A stretch of DNA of 64,000 bases from assembly GCF_020687385.1 (NCBI RefSeq), contig NZ_JAJEQM010000008.1, positions 102,592 to 166,591 on the forward strand, given 5' to 3'. Every line of letters starts with the position of its first letter. Within the stretch, counting starts at the first letter, position 1. The notes beneath the pieces are model-generated. The model saw only the letters and a program-made list of their open reading frames with translations, did not search any database and was not told the DNA's origin. This document shows positions 42,426-50,875 of this stretch, piece by piece. The translations under genes and the position numbers were made by a program. This DNA comes from Hominilimicola fabiformis (GTDB lineage: Bacteria > Bacillota > Clostridia > UBA1381).

Positions 42426-44417
42426 ATGAGCTTTTTGTTTAACTTGAATACGAAGGTACATACCGAAACGGAAACAAAGCCTGTTATGAATGCGATTAAT
42501 ATTTTAAAGCGTGATATGGCAAAGGTTTTCGGTGCAAGTGATGAAAACGGAAATGATATTCATTTAAAAAAAGACGATACATTAGATGAGGAAAGTTATA
42601 AAATTGATATAGCAGAAAATATCGTGATAAGTGCGGCGGACGATTTGGGGTTTGTGTATGCACTTTTGAAAATAAGTGAAAAATATCTTGATATTAAGCC
42701 GTTTTGGTTTTGGCTTGACCAAAAAATCGAAAAGAAAGACAGTGTTAGAATAGAAAAATGCGAAATTAATTCACCGAAACCAAAGGTAAAATATCGCGGT
42801 TGGTTTTTCAATGATGAAGTGCTTATGATGAAATGGAAAATCAACGGTGACAAAAAAGAGCCTTGGAGAATGGCTTTTGAAACGCTTTTGCGTTGTGGCG
42901 GAAATATGACAATTCCGGGTACTGACAAAAATTCAAGACTGAACAGACAAATGGCGGCGGATATGGGATTATGGATTACTCATCACCATGCAGAACCTTT
43001 GGGTGCGGAGATTTTTGCAAGAGCATATCCGGGCGTTGAGGCGAATTTTATGGAAAAGTCGGAGCTTTTTTATAAACTTTGGGAAGACGCGGTAATTGAA
43101 CAGAAAGACTGCAATGTGGTTTGGAATTTGTGCTTTAGAGGACAGGGTGACTGCCCATTTTGGAGTAGCGACACGAGCGGTCAATTTGACACTCCGCAAA
43201 AACGAGGTAAGCTGATAAGCAATATTATAAAAAAGCAATGCGATATTGTTAAGAAATACGTCAAAAATCCTGTTTTTTGTACCAACCTGTACGGCGAAAT
43301 AATGGAACTTTACAAGGACGGTTATATAGAGCTTGACGACGGTATTATCAAGGTTAAAGCCGATAACGGTTACGGTAAAATGGTTACAAGACGACGTGAC
43401 AATCATGCGGCACGAGTGTCGTCAATGCCTGTTAAAGACGGCGGCAGACAGGGTATTTATTATCATGTTTCGTTTTACGATTTGCAAGCCGCAAACCACA
43501 TAACAATGCTTCCGAATACGGTTGATTTTGTGAACAGAGAATTATCGGACGTACTTGAAAACGGCGGCGATGATTTTTGGGTTATCAACTGTTCAAATGT
43601 CAGACCGCATACATATTATCTTGACGCGGTGAGAAAAAAGTGGTTCGGTGAAGATATATCGGACGAAAGTCACAGCAAGGAATTTGCGGACGATTATTTT
43701 AATTCGGCTTATGACGTATCAAAATGCCTTGCGGAATATCCGAAGTCAACGATTAAATTCGGTAAAAATGAAGATGAACACGCAGGTGAACAGTTTTATA
43801 CCGAGAATGTGCGTATTATTGCGAATAAGTTTGTGAAGGACGATAAAAACAGTATTGCTCCGCTTAATTGGCTTGTCGGAAAAGGCGGGTTTTACAGTCA
43901 GGTGAGAGATTACAAAGTTATATGCGAAAGTGGTATTGACAAGATAAATTCATATTACGAAATGTGCAAAAAGACGAGTGAAAAACTAAGCGGAAACGAG
44001 AAACAGCTTTTTGACGAAACTGTATTGTTACAGTCGAAAATTCATTATTATTGTGCAAACGGTGTAATAAAATTTTGCAACGGTATAGAGGTATTTGAAA
44101 AGGAAAATTACAAAGAAGCATTTTTGCTTTGCGGTGACAGTGCGGTTTTATTTGACAAGGCGAATGAGGAAATGCGTAACAGTGAAAACGGAGTTTGGCA
44201 AGGCTTTTATCATAACGATTGTTTGGCGGATATTAAGCATACCGCGTATATGGCAAGAAAGGTAATGGGGGTTATCAGAGAGTTCGGCGATAATATCAGA
44301 CATGACAAATGGTATCGCGAAACGATGTATGCGCCCGAGGACAGAGAGGTTATGCTGTTATTGGTATTGGATAATCATATGACAGACGAAGAACTATATA
44401 AAGCGATGCAAGAGTAA
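42426..44417 (+). CDS. GH115-like glycoside hydrolase (possible alpha-glucuronidase)
   Basis: 663 residues. Segments typical of GH115 are RGWFFNDEVLM (about 124-135), the MGLWITHHHAEPLGAE block, WNLCFRGQGDCPFW and the YYHVSFYD segment. GH115 enzymes release glucuronic or 4-O-methylglucuronic acid from xylan side chains and some arabinogalactans. It is shorter than many GH115 proteins and lacks a signal peptide, so it should act in the cytoplasm. AAAGGAG precedes the ATG. It heads a cluster with GH42, GH35 and UxuA, whose mannonate dehydratase step belongs to glucuronate catabolism. Family assignment is by motif memory, so only moderately sure. Confidence 0.7.
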   Translation: MSFLFNLNTKVHTETETKPVMNAINILKRDMAKVFGASDENGNDIHLKKDDTLDEESYKIDIAENIVISAADDLGFVYALLKISEKYLDIKPFWFWLDQKIEKKDSVRIEKCEINSPKPKVKYRGWFFNDEVLMMKWKINGDKKEPWRMAFETLLRCGGNMTIPGTDKNSRLNRQMAADMGLWITHHHAEPLGAEIFARAYPGVEANFMEKSELFYKLWEDAVIEQKDCNVVWNLCFRGQGDCPFWSSDTSGQFDTPQKRGKLISNIIKKQCDIVKKYVKNPVFCTNLYGEIMELYKDGYIELDDGIIKVKADNGYGKMVTRRRDNHAARVSSMPVKDGGRQGIYYHVSFYDLQAANHITMLPNTVDFVNRELSDVLENGGDDFWVINCSNVRPHTYYLDAVRKKWFGEDISDESHSKEFADDYFNSAYDVSKCLAEYPKSTIKFGKNEDEHAGEQFYTENVRIIANKFVKDDKNSIAPLNWLVGKGGFYSQVRDYKVICESGIDKINSYYEMCKKTSEKLSGNEKQLFDETVLLQSKIHYYCANGVIKFCNGIEVFEKENYKEAFLLCGDSAVLFDKANEEMRNSENGVWQGFYHNDCLADIKHTAYMARKVMGVIREFGDNIRHDKWYRETMYAPEDREVMLLLVLDNHMTDEELYKAMQE

Positions 44418-44518
44418 AATTGCCCACAGCACAATTTTTCGCTTGGGGCAGTATACACATACGGCACCGCAAGCTTTAAAATCGCACTGTGAACAATTTG
44501 TAGAAAGAGGGGAAAATA

Positions 44519-46474
44519 ATGATATTTGGTGTAGACTATTATCCCGAACATTGGAACAGAGATGAGTGGGAAAGTCAAGCTAAACTTATGCAAAAGGGCG
44601 GTTTTAACACTGTAAGAATGGGTGAATTTGCGTGGAAACTTTTTGAGAAAAAAGAGGGTGAATTTGATTTTTCATTCCTTGATGACGCAATAGAGATACT
44701 TGCAGAATACGGTATAAAAACCATACTCGGAACACCGACTGCCGCACCGCCGAAGTGGCTTGCGGATAAATATGACATCGTGCAGAGGGACAAATACGGC
44801 AGAAAAAAGGATTGGGGTTCAAGACGTGAAGGCTGCGGAAACAATCCGAGCTACATAGAAAAGTCGAAAATTATAACTGAAAAAATGGCTGAACATTACA
44901 AGGACAATCCAAACGTCATAGCATGGCAGATTGATAATGAGTTCGGCTGTCACGGAAGTACAAGATGTTATTGCGAGCATTGTCGAAAGGCTTTTGCAAA
45001 ATGGCTTGAGGAAAGGTATCAGACAATAGAAAATCTAAACGAAAAATGGGGGAGCGTATTCTGGAGTTTAAACTATGATTCTTTTGACGATATAATACTT
45101 CCGAAATATAATTCGTGCGAGGGTACATACGGCGATTTGTGGTCGCACAATCCCGCACTTGACTTGGAATTCAGACGTTTTTCTTCTGACACTTGGGTGA
45201 ATTATCAGAAAATGCAGATTGATATTTTGAGAAAATATACCGATAATCCGATAACGCATAATTTAATGGGACATTTTTCGGATATAAACGCGTATGATTT
45301 GTCAAAAGATCTTGATTTTGTATCGTGGGACAATTATCCCGACAATCAATGGGGAACGTCCGAATATGAATATGTGTCTATGGCACACGAAAATATGCGT
45401 GGTGCGAAGAACAAAAACTTTGTTGTAATGGAGGAACAGGCAGGTCCTGCCGGTTGGGATATTTTAGGCTCAACGCCACGTCCCAATCAACTTAGATTAT
45501 GGACATATCAGGCAATCGCACACGGCTGCGAGGGCGTTGTGTATTTCAGATTCAGAACGGCTCTTTTCGGTATGGAGCAATATTGGTACGGTGTACTTGA
45601 CCATGACGGTGTACCGAGAAGACGTTTTTATGAAATTCAAAAGACAGGTCACGAACTTCAAAAACTTGAAAAATATATTGTCGGCTCAAAAAATAAGTAT
45701 GATGCATTGCTTGTGAAGTCGTACGACAATGTATGGGGACATGATATAAAACGTCACGCACAAAACTATAATTATGAAAATCACTTGTATTCATTTTACA
45801 AGGCAAATTGTGATTTGAACATAAACACAGCCGTTTCAAACGGCAAATATGAAGATTATAAAATCGTGTATATGCCTGCGTACAACATAGTCACAGACGC
45901 AGAGACGGAAAAAATAAAGGAATACGTCAAAAACGGCGGTACACTTGTTTTGACGTTTAGGAGCGGTACGCGTGATGAATATAACAGAGTAAGACCTATG
46001 GCACTGCCGGGAGTGTTCAAGAAAATTGCGGGCATTGAGGCGGTTGAATTTGACTCGCTGAGAAAACCTGTAAAAATATACGGCGAAGTAAGCGGAAGTG
46101 CGGAAATATGGTGTGATATAATAAAACCGGATACCGCAAAAACCATATGCACATACGGAAGTGAATACTACAAGGGCGAAAGTGCAGTGACAGTAAACAA
46201 ATACGGCAAGGGCAGAGTTTATTATGTAGGCTGTGATTTGGACAATGACGCAATGAAAGAGCTTGTAAGAATTATAGCAAAGTCGGCGAATGTGGAAACG
46301 GTTGATACACCGAACGGTGTGGAGGTTGTTAAGCAAGATGACTGCATAATTATTTTAAATCACAATGAAAATGAAGTTGATACAAACATTAAAGGAGTGT
46401 CGCTGTTTGACGGTTCGGAATTTGACGGAGTATTGGACGGCTACGGAGTACAATTTTTGGAGGGCAGTATATGA
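44519..46474 (+). CDS. GH42 beta-galactosidase
   Basis: 651 residues, start supported by GAGGGGAA. The TIM barrel starts GVDYYPEHWNRDEWESQAKLM. The acid/base is Glu141 in WQIDNEFGCH, and the nucleophile is most likely Glu305 in VMEEQAGPAGW. Four cysteines (106, 150, 152, 155) match the metal site of Thermus A4-type GH42 enzymes. A trimerisation domain (about 395-600) and a small C-terminal beta domain follow. No signal peptide, so it works on imported galactosides. It overlaps the GH35-like gene by 4 bp. Confidence 0.93.
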   Translation: MIFGVDYYPEHWNRDEWESQAKLMQKGGFNTVRMGEFAWKLFEKKEGEFDFSFLDDAIEILAEYGIKTILGTPTAAPPKWLADKYDIVQRDKYGRKKDWGSRREGCGNNPSYIEKSKIITEKMAEHYKDNPNVIAWQIDNEFGCHGSTRCYCEHCRKAFAKWLEERYQTIENLNEKWGSVFWSLNYDSFDDIILPKYNSCEGTYGDLWSHNPALDLEFRRFSSDTWVNYQKMQIDILRKYTDNPITHNLMGHFSDINAYDLSKDLDFVSWDNYPDNQWGTSEYEYVSMAHENMRGAKNKNFVVMEEQAGPAGWDILGSTPRPNQLRLWTYQAIAHGCEGVVYFRFRTALFGMEQYWYGVLDHDGVPRRRFYEIQKTGHELQKLEKYIVGSKNKYDALLVKSYDNVWGHDIKRHAQNYNYENHLYSFYKANCDLNINTAVSNGKYEDYKIVYMPAYNIVTDAETEKIKEYVKNGGTLVLTFRSGTRDEYNRVRPMALPGVFKKIAGIEAVEFDSLRKPVKIYGEVSGSAEIWCDIIKPDTAKTICTYGSEYYKGESAVTVNKYGKGRVYYVGCDLDNDAMKELVRIIAKSANVETVDTPNGVEVVKQDDCIIILNHNENEVDTNIKGVSLFDGSEFDGVLDGYGVQFLEGSI

Positions 46475-48483
46475 TATACAAATTTAAAGAATTTAAAGAT
46501 GAACCGCTTTTGATAAATCATTTGAATATGGGCGGTAAAAATCCGAAAGGTGAAGAAATTAATGTCACAAGCAGATATTTCACACGAAACGGAAAACCTT
46601 GGATAGGCGTTATGGGCGAGTTCCATTTTTCGAGGTACAGCAGAGAGAATTGGCACAGAGAACTTGCAAAAATGAAAGCCGGCGGTATAACTATTGTTTC
46701 AACGTATCTGTTTTGGATATACCACGAAGAAATTGAGGGTAAAATGGATTTTGGCGGCGACAATGACATCAGAGCGTTTATCGAAGAATGTAAAGATGTC
46801 GGCTTGGACGTTGTAATTCGTATAGGCCCTTGGGCGCACGGCGAGTGCAGAAACGGCGCTTTCCCCGATTGGCTTTTGAAAAAGGATTATAAACTTCGTG
46901 ACAACAACGAAGAATATCTGGCGGTTGTTAAGAAGTGGTATCAGAGCATATATAACGAAGTGAAAGGACTGTTCTACAAGGACGGCGGAAACATAATTGC
47001 GGTACAGATTGAAAATGAATTTGTCGACAATGCCGAGCATTTGGCAAAACTTAAAGAAATAGCCGTAGAATGTGGATTTATTGCACCGATATACACAGTT
47101 ACAGGCTGGAACAGTGCATCGGGTGCGAAAATTCCCGTTGATGAGGTTGTGCCTGTATTCGGCGGTTATTGTGAGGCACCGTGGGAAAATCATATGAACA
47201 GACTGTCGCCGTCACCGCACTATTTCTTTAACAGAATGAGAAACGATTCCGCAATCGGAACGGATCTTATCGCAAAAACTCAGAGTGACGGCTGGCAGCT
47301 GCCGTATGAGCGTTATCCGTTCGCAACGTGTGAGCTTGGCGGCGGTATAGAGGTTACACATCACCGCAGACCGATTATAAAGCCTATGGATATATATGCG
47401 GTGTCGCTTGTAAAGCTCGGTGACGGAAACAATCTTGTCGGCTATTATATGTATCACGGCGGTACGAACAAAATAGGCGAACTGTCAACTTTTAACGAAA
47501 CAAAGGCGACAGGCTATCCGAATGATTATCCGATACTTTCGTATGATTTTCAAGCACCGTTGTCGGAGTACGGAGAGGTCAGAGAACAGTACGGATTGCT
47601 TAATATGCTGCATATGTTTGTAAACGATTTCGGCGAAGAATTTGCACCGATGATTGCGGTTGATTCTGCAAATTCGGTGGCGGCAGACGATACAAATTCT
47701 TTGCGTTACGGTATGAGAACGAACGGCAAAAGTGGGTTTGTGTTTGTAAATCATTATCAGAGATTGACAGAACTTGCAGATATTGAAAATGCGGTGATAA
47801 GTGCGGGAAATGTTGAGTTTACGCCGATTGACGTAAAGGGAGAAGTGAGTTTCTTTATGCCGTTTAATATGAAAATGGGCGACAGTGTGCTTGAATATGC
47901 GACAGCACAGCCGTTATGCAAGTGCGATGATACATATTTCTTTGCGGAAATACCGAATATCAAAGCGGAATACAAATTCAGCAAAGGCAGTGCAAATATT
48001 GTTACAGTGCCGTTTGAAAATGCTAAGTATATGCGTAAATTAAACGGAACGGTGTATATTGGCGGAGGTTGTAATTTGTATGAGGAAAACGGACAAATAC
48101 ACTCTGTTGAGGACGGCGAATATATTTGTCAAAAATGGAACGGCAGTGAATTTGAAACACTTAAAATCGGTCAGTCGGCAAAGCAATCAAATGTTGAAAT
48201 CACAGGTGTGGAAAATGCACCGTTTGAGCCGAAGTATAAAGAAGAATTGTGCATTGGCGGAGAAAGAGAACTGACATGGAAGAAAATCAATGTTGACGGC
48301 GGATACGGATTTGCCGAGATTGACTATGTCGGTGACGTGGCGCAAATTTATGCGGACGGTGAACTTGTTGCAGATGATTACTATTATGGCAAGACGTGGC
48401 GAGTGCCTTGTAAATTGCTTTACGGCAAAGAATGTTATATGGTAATATCGGAAATGAAAGACGATTTTTATAAGGAATTTTAA
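46471..48483 (+). CDS. GH35-like beta-galactosidase
   Basis: 670 residues. The barrel shows GVMGEFHFSRYSRENWHRELAKMKAGGITIVSTYLFW, RIGPWAHGECRNGAFPDWLL and the acid/base region VQIENEF (Glu183); Glu288 in FATCELGGG is a likely nucleophile, and MYHGGTNK is also family-typical. The rest is beta-sandwich. It has no signal peptide. Start and stop overlap with GH42 (ATGA) indicates translational coupling and a shared substrate, probably galactose-containing side chains. Exact linkage specificity cannot be inferred. Confidence 0.88.
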   Translation: MIYKFKEFKDEPLLINHLNMGGKNPKGEEINVTSRYFTRNGKPWIGVMGEFHFSRYSRENWHRELAKMKAGGITIVSTYLFWIYHEEIEGKMDFGGDNDIRAFIEECKDVGLDVVIRIGPWAHGECRNGAFPDWLLKKDYKLRDNNEEYLAVVKKWYQSIYNEVKGLFYKDGGNIIAVQIENEFVDNAEHLAKLKEIAVECGFIAPIYTVTGWNSASGAKIPVDEVVPVFGGYCEAPWENHMNRLSPSPHYFFNRMRNDSAIGTDLIAKTQSDGWQLPYERYPFATCELGGGIEVTHHRRPIIKPMDIYAVSLVKLGDGNNLVGYYMYHGGTNKIGELSTFNETKATGYPNDYPILSYDFQAPLSEYGEVREQYGLLNMLHMFVNDFGEEFAPMIAVDSANSVAADDTNSLRYGMRTNGKSGFVFVNHYQRLTELADIENAVISAGNVEFTPIDVKGEVSFFMPFNMKMGDSVLEYATAQPLCKCDDTYFFAEIPNIKAEYKFSKGSANIVTVPFENAKYMRKLNGTVYIGGGCNLYEENGQIHSVEDGEYICQKWNGSEFETLKIGQSAKQSNVEITGVENAPFEPKYKEELCIGGERELTWKKINVDGGYGFAEIDYVGDVAQIYADGELVADDYYYGKTWRVPCKLLYGKECYMVISEMKDDFYKEF

Positions 48484-48496
48484 CAGGAGAGATAAA

Positions 48497-49564
48497 ATGG
48501 AAATGACATTACGTTGGTACGGTTCAGAATTTGATACCGTAACGTTAAAGCAAATACGACAAATACCGGGCGTTACGGGCGTTATAACAACACTTTACGA
48601 TACCGCACCGGGTGAAGTATGGAGCAGAGAAAGAATTAAAGAAATGAAAGATGAAGTCGAAAAAAGCGGACTTCATATAAGCGGAATTGAAAGCGTAAAT
48701 GTTCATGACGCAATTAAAGTCGGAACATCGGACAGAGATAAGTACATAGACAATTATATTGAAACTCTTGAAAATCTCGGAAAAGAGGACATTCATCTTG
48801 TGTGCTATAACTTTATGCCCGTGTTCGACTGGACAAGAAGTGAGCTTGCAAGAAAACGTCCCGACGGTTCAACCGTGCTTGCATACAATCAAGATGATAT
48901 TGATAAAATCGTTCCCGAGAAGATGTTTGAATCTATTTCAAAGGATATGAACGGCACTGTTATGCCGGGTTGGGAACCTGAGAGAATGGAAAAAGTAAAA
49001 GAGCTTTTTGAAATGTATAAGGATGTTGACGATGAAAAGCTTTTTGAAAATTTGAAGTATTTTCTTGAAAGAATAATGCCTGTATGTAATAAGTACGATA
49101 TAAAAATGGCAATTCACCCCGATGACCCAGCTTGGAGCGTTTTCGGTTTGCCGAGAATTATCATTAATAAGCAGAATATACTTCGTATGATGAAAATGGT
49201 TGACGATGTGCATAACGGCGTTACTTTCTGTTCCGGTTCGTATGGAACAAACCTTGAAAACGATTTGCCCGATATGATTCGTTCATTAAAGGGAAGAATA
49301 CATTTTGCGCACGTCAGAAATCTTAAATTTAATTCACCGACCGATTTTGAGGAGGCGGCACACTTGTCATCCGACGGTTCGTTTGATATGTACGAAATAA
49401 TGAAAGCACTTTACGAAATCGGATTTGACGGTCCTATCCGTCCCGACCACGGAAGAATGATATGGGACGAAGTGGCTATGCCGGGTTACGGACTTTACGA
49501 CAGAGCGTTGGGTGCGACATATCTAAACGGTTTGTGGGAGGCTATTGAAAAAAGTTCAAAATAA
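48497..49564 (+). CDS. uxuA: Mannonate dehydratase
   Basis: 355 residues, normal UxuA length. Converts D-mannonate to 2-keto-3-deoxygluconate in glucuronate catabolism. Seen: LRWYGSEFDTVTLKQIRQIPGVTGVITTLYD at the N-terminus, the catalytic/metal residues in IHPDDPAW, TFCSGSYGTN, IHFAHVRN and PIRPDHGRMIWDE. AGGAGAG precedes the ATG, 13 bp after the GH35 gene. It links the cluster to uronic acid use. Confidence 0.96.
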   Translation: MEMTLRWYGSEFDTVTLKQIRQIPGVTGVITTLYDTAPGEVWSRERIKEMKDEVEKSGLHISGIESVNVHDAIKVGTSDRDKYIDNYIETLENLGKEDIHLVCYNFMPVFDWTRSELARKRPDGSTVLAYNQDDIDKIVPEKMFESISKDMNGTVMPGWEPERMEKVKELFEMYKDVDDEKLFENLKYFLERIMPVCNKYDIKMAIHPDDPAWSVFGLPRIIINKQNILRMMKMVDDVHNGVTFCSGSYGTNLENDLPDMIRSLKGRIHFAHVRNLKFNSPTDFEEAAHLSSDGSFDMYEIMKALYEIGFDGPIRPDHGRMIWDEVAMPGYGLYDRALGATYLNGLWEAIEKSSK

Positions 49565-49565
49565 C

Positions 49566-49600
49566 AAAAGTGAGGCTATAATAGCCCCACTTTTATTTTT
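49566..49600 (+). terminator. Terminator after uxuA (bidirectional)
   Basis: AAAAGTGAGGCTA / TAGCCCCACTTTT, 13 positions with one mismatch and a TAA loop, followed by ATTTTT. The convergent gene ends inside its tail. Confidence 0.8.
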
Positions 49601-50345
49601 CTTCATAGTCATTATTGATAAAACCTGAAATTTTGTCGATTGTTCTGATTGGTGCGTCTTGTGCGGTACCCCATTCCATATCTTTGTTGCGATAGTCGAA
49701 TTTAAGTGTGAATTTATGTATATCCTGCTGTATTCTTGAAAGTTCAGTCTCTTGCTTTTCAAACAGGCAGGCAAGGAATTGAGCTGCTTGTGAGTCTTTT
49801 AATGATTTCGGCACTGTATCAACAAGCAATTTCATATGCTTTAAGCATACACCTTTTGATTTATTGAATTTTTCTTTAAACTTTTCGTCATTTGCCCACA
49901 TATACAAAAGCACATCGGCATATCTTTCCATAGTGTGATTGATTTTGTCACACACAACACAGCCGTCCGATATACCGTCAAGCTTTTCGGAAAGTGCTTT
50001 TGAAAAATCAGCCAAGCCTGTTTTCTTAAAAAGACCGCCTTTTTGATTTTTTAAAGCCGACGCGGATTTTTTCAGCGTATCAAGCTTTTTGCGTATTTCC
50101 TCTAAATGTGTGTCAAGCACAAGCGACAGTGCAAGTTTGTTTGACATACCGAAAAGCATTGAACAGTGATGGTTGCAAAAGCCTTTTTCGTTTGATTCCA
50201 TACGAAATTCAGGCTCCATCATTGCCGCACCGAGTGCGTAGTCAAGCGTTTCTTTTTCAAGTTTTTTCTCAAGTTCACAAAGCGGACATTCGCAGTCTGT
50301 ATCGTAAACTTCATTTACCGGTATTGTATAAATTTGTTCTTTCAT
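49593..50345 (-). CDS. Conserved Cys-rich protein, DUF6062-like
   Basis: 250 residues beginning MKEQIYTIPVNEVYDTDCECPLCELE. Repeated Cys/His motifs are CPLC (about 20-23), GFCNHHC (about 55-61), CVVC (about 130-133) and GVCLKH (about 166-171), suggesting two treble-clef-like metal sites in a duplicated helical protein. I associate this pattern with a Clostridia family labelled DUF6062, without certainty and without known function. The ribosome binding site is weak. Upstream is repeat copy C. Confidence 0.6.
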   Translation of the reverse strand: MKEQIYTIPVNEVYDTDCECPLCELEKKLEKETLDYALGAAMMEPEFRMESNEKGFCNHHCSMLFGMSNKLALSLVLDTHLEEIRKKLDTLKKSASALKNQKGGLFKKTGLADFSKALSEKLDGISDGCVVCDKINHTMERYADVLLYMWANDEKFKEKFNKSKGVCLKHMKLLVDTVPKSLKDSQAAQFLACLFEKQETELSRIQQDIHKFTLKFDYRNKDMEWGTAQDAPIRTIDKISGFINNDYEEK

Positions 50346-50380
50346 AAGTAATAAATCTGCCTTTCAAATAGCTATATTGC

Positions 50381-50591
50381 AGATAAAACCGCTGTGGTTT
50401 TGTCTGCAATGTTTTTTGGAGTGTGAGGTGCAACCTCACTGAAAATCATTTCCGGCGACCTGTGCGGCAGAAATGGCTTAAAATCTAAAGTTTCGACTTT
50501 GGAGGAACTTTGTGATTTTTTCTCTGAAAACACTCAAAAATTACATCTGTGATGTGATTTTTGGAGCTGTCGGCATTTTGTCGACAGACTC
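50381..50591 (+). repeat. Dispersed hairpin-rich repeat, family 1, copy C
   Basis: About 211 bp, in the order of copies A and B: GATAAAACC...GGTTTTGTC hairpin, GAGGT-GCA-ACCTC hairpin, ATTTCCG...CAGAAAT, TAAAGTT...AACTTTG (T-G pair replacing T-A), CTCAAAAATTACATC...GATGTGATTTTTGGAG, and GAGCTGTCGGCA...TGTCGACAGACTC. It occupies most of the gap between the divergent Cys-rich gene and pckG. Confidence 0.85.
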
Positions 50592-50767
50592 GGTTATATG
50601 GTTATTATAACACCTAAAAGACTGCCTTTCAAGGACAAAAACGAAAGTTGTATTCTGCAAATTCAAAAAGGTTATGATTTATTTGTGCAAAACGTCACAT
50701 TTTTAACGAAAAAGTAACGTATTTCTGATAGTAAATGATAAAAAAATAAAAAAATCATTATAAATTC

Positions 50768-50796
50768 TTTAAAAAAAACAAAAAATATGTTATAAT
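50768..50796 (+). promoter_or_regulatory. pckG promoter (extended -10)
   Basis: TTTAAA (50768-50773), 17-bp spacer, TATAAT (50791-50796) with TG one base upstream. About 70 nt of 5' UTR follows. The remaining bases from 50592 to 50767 are A/T-rich with no other feature seen. Confidence 0.65.
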
Positions 50797-50875
50797 ATAT
50801 TCGTAAGTAAAATAGAAAACAATGTTACAAAATAACACTGTATAAAATTAAAAAATGTATTGGAGGATTTTTACC

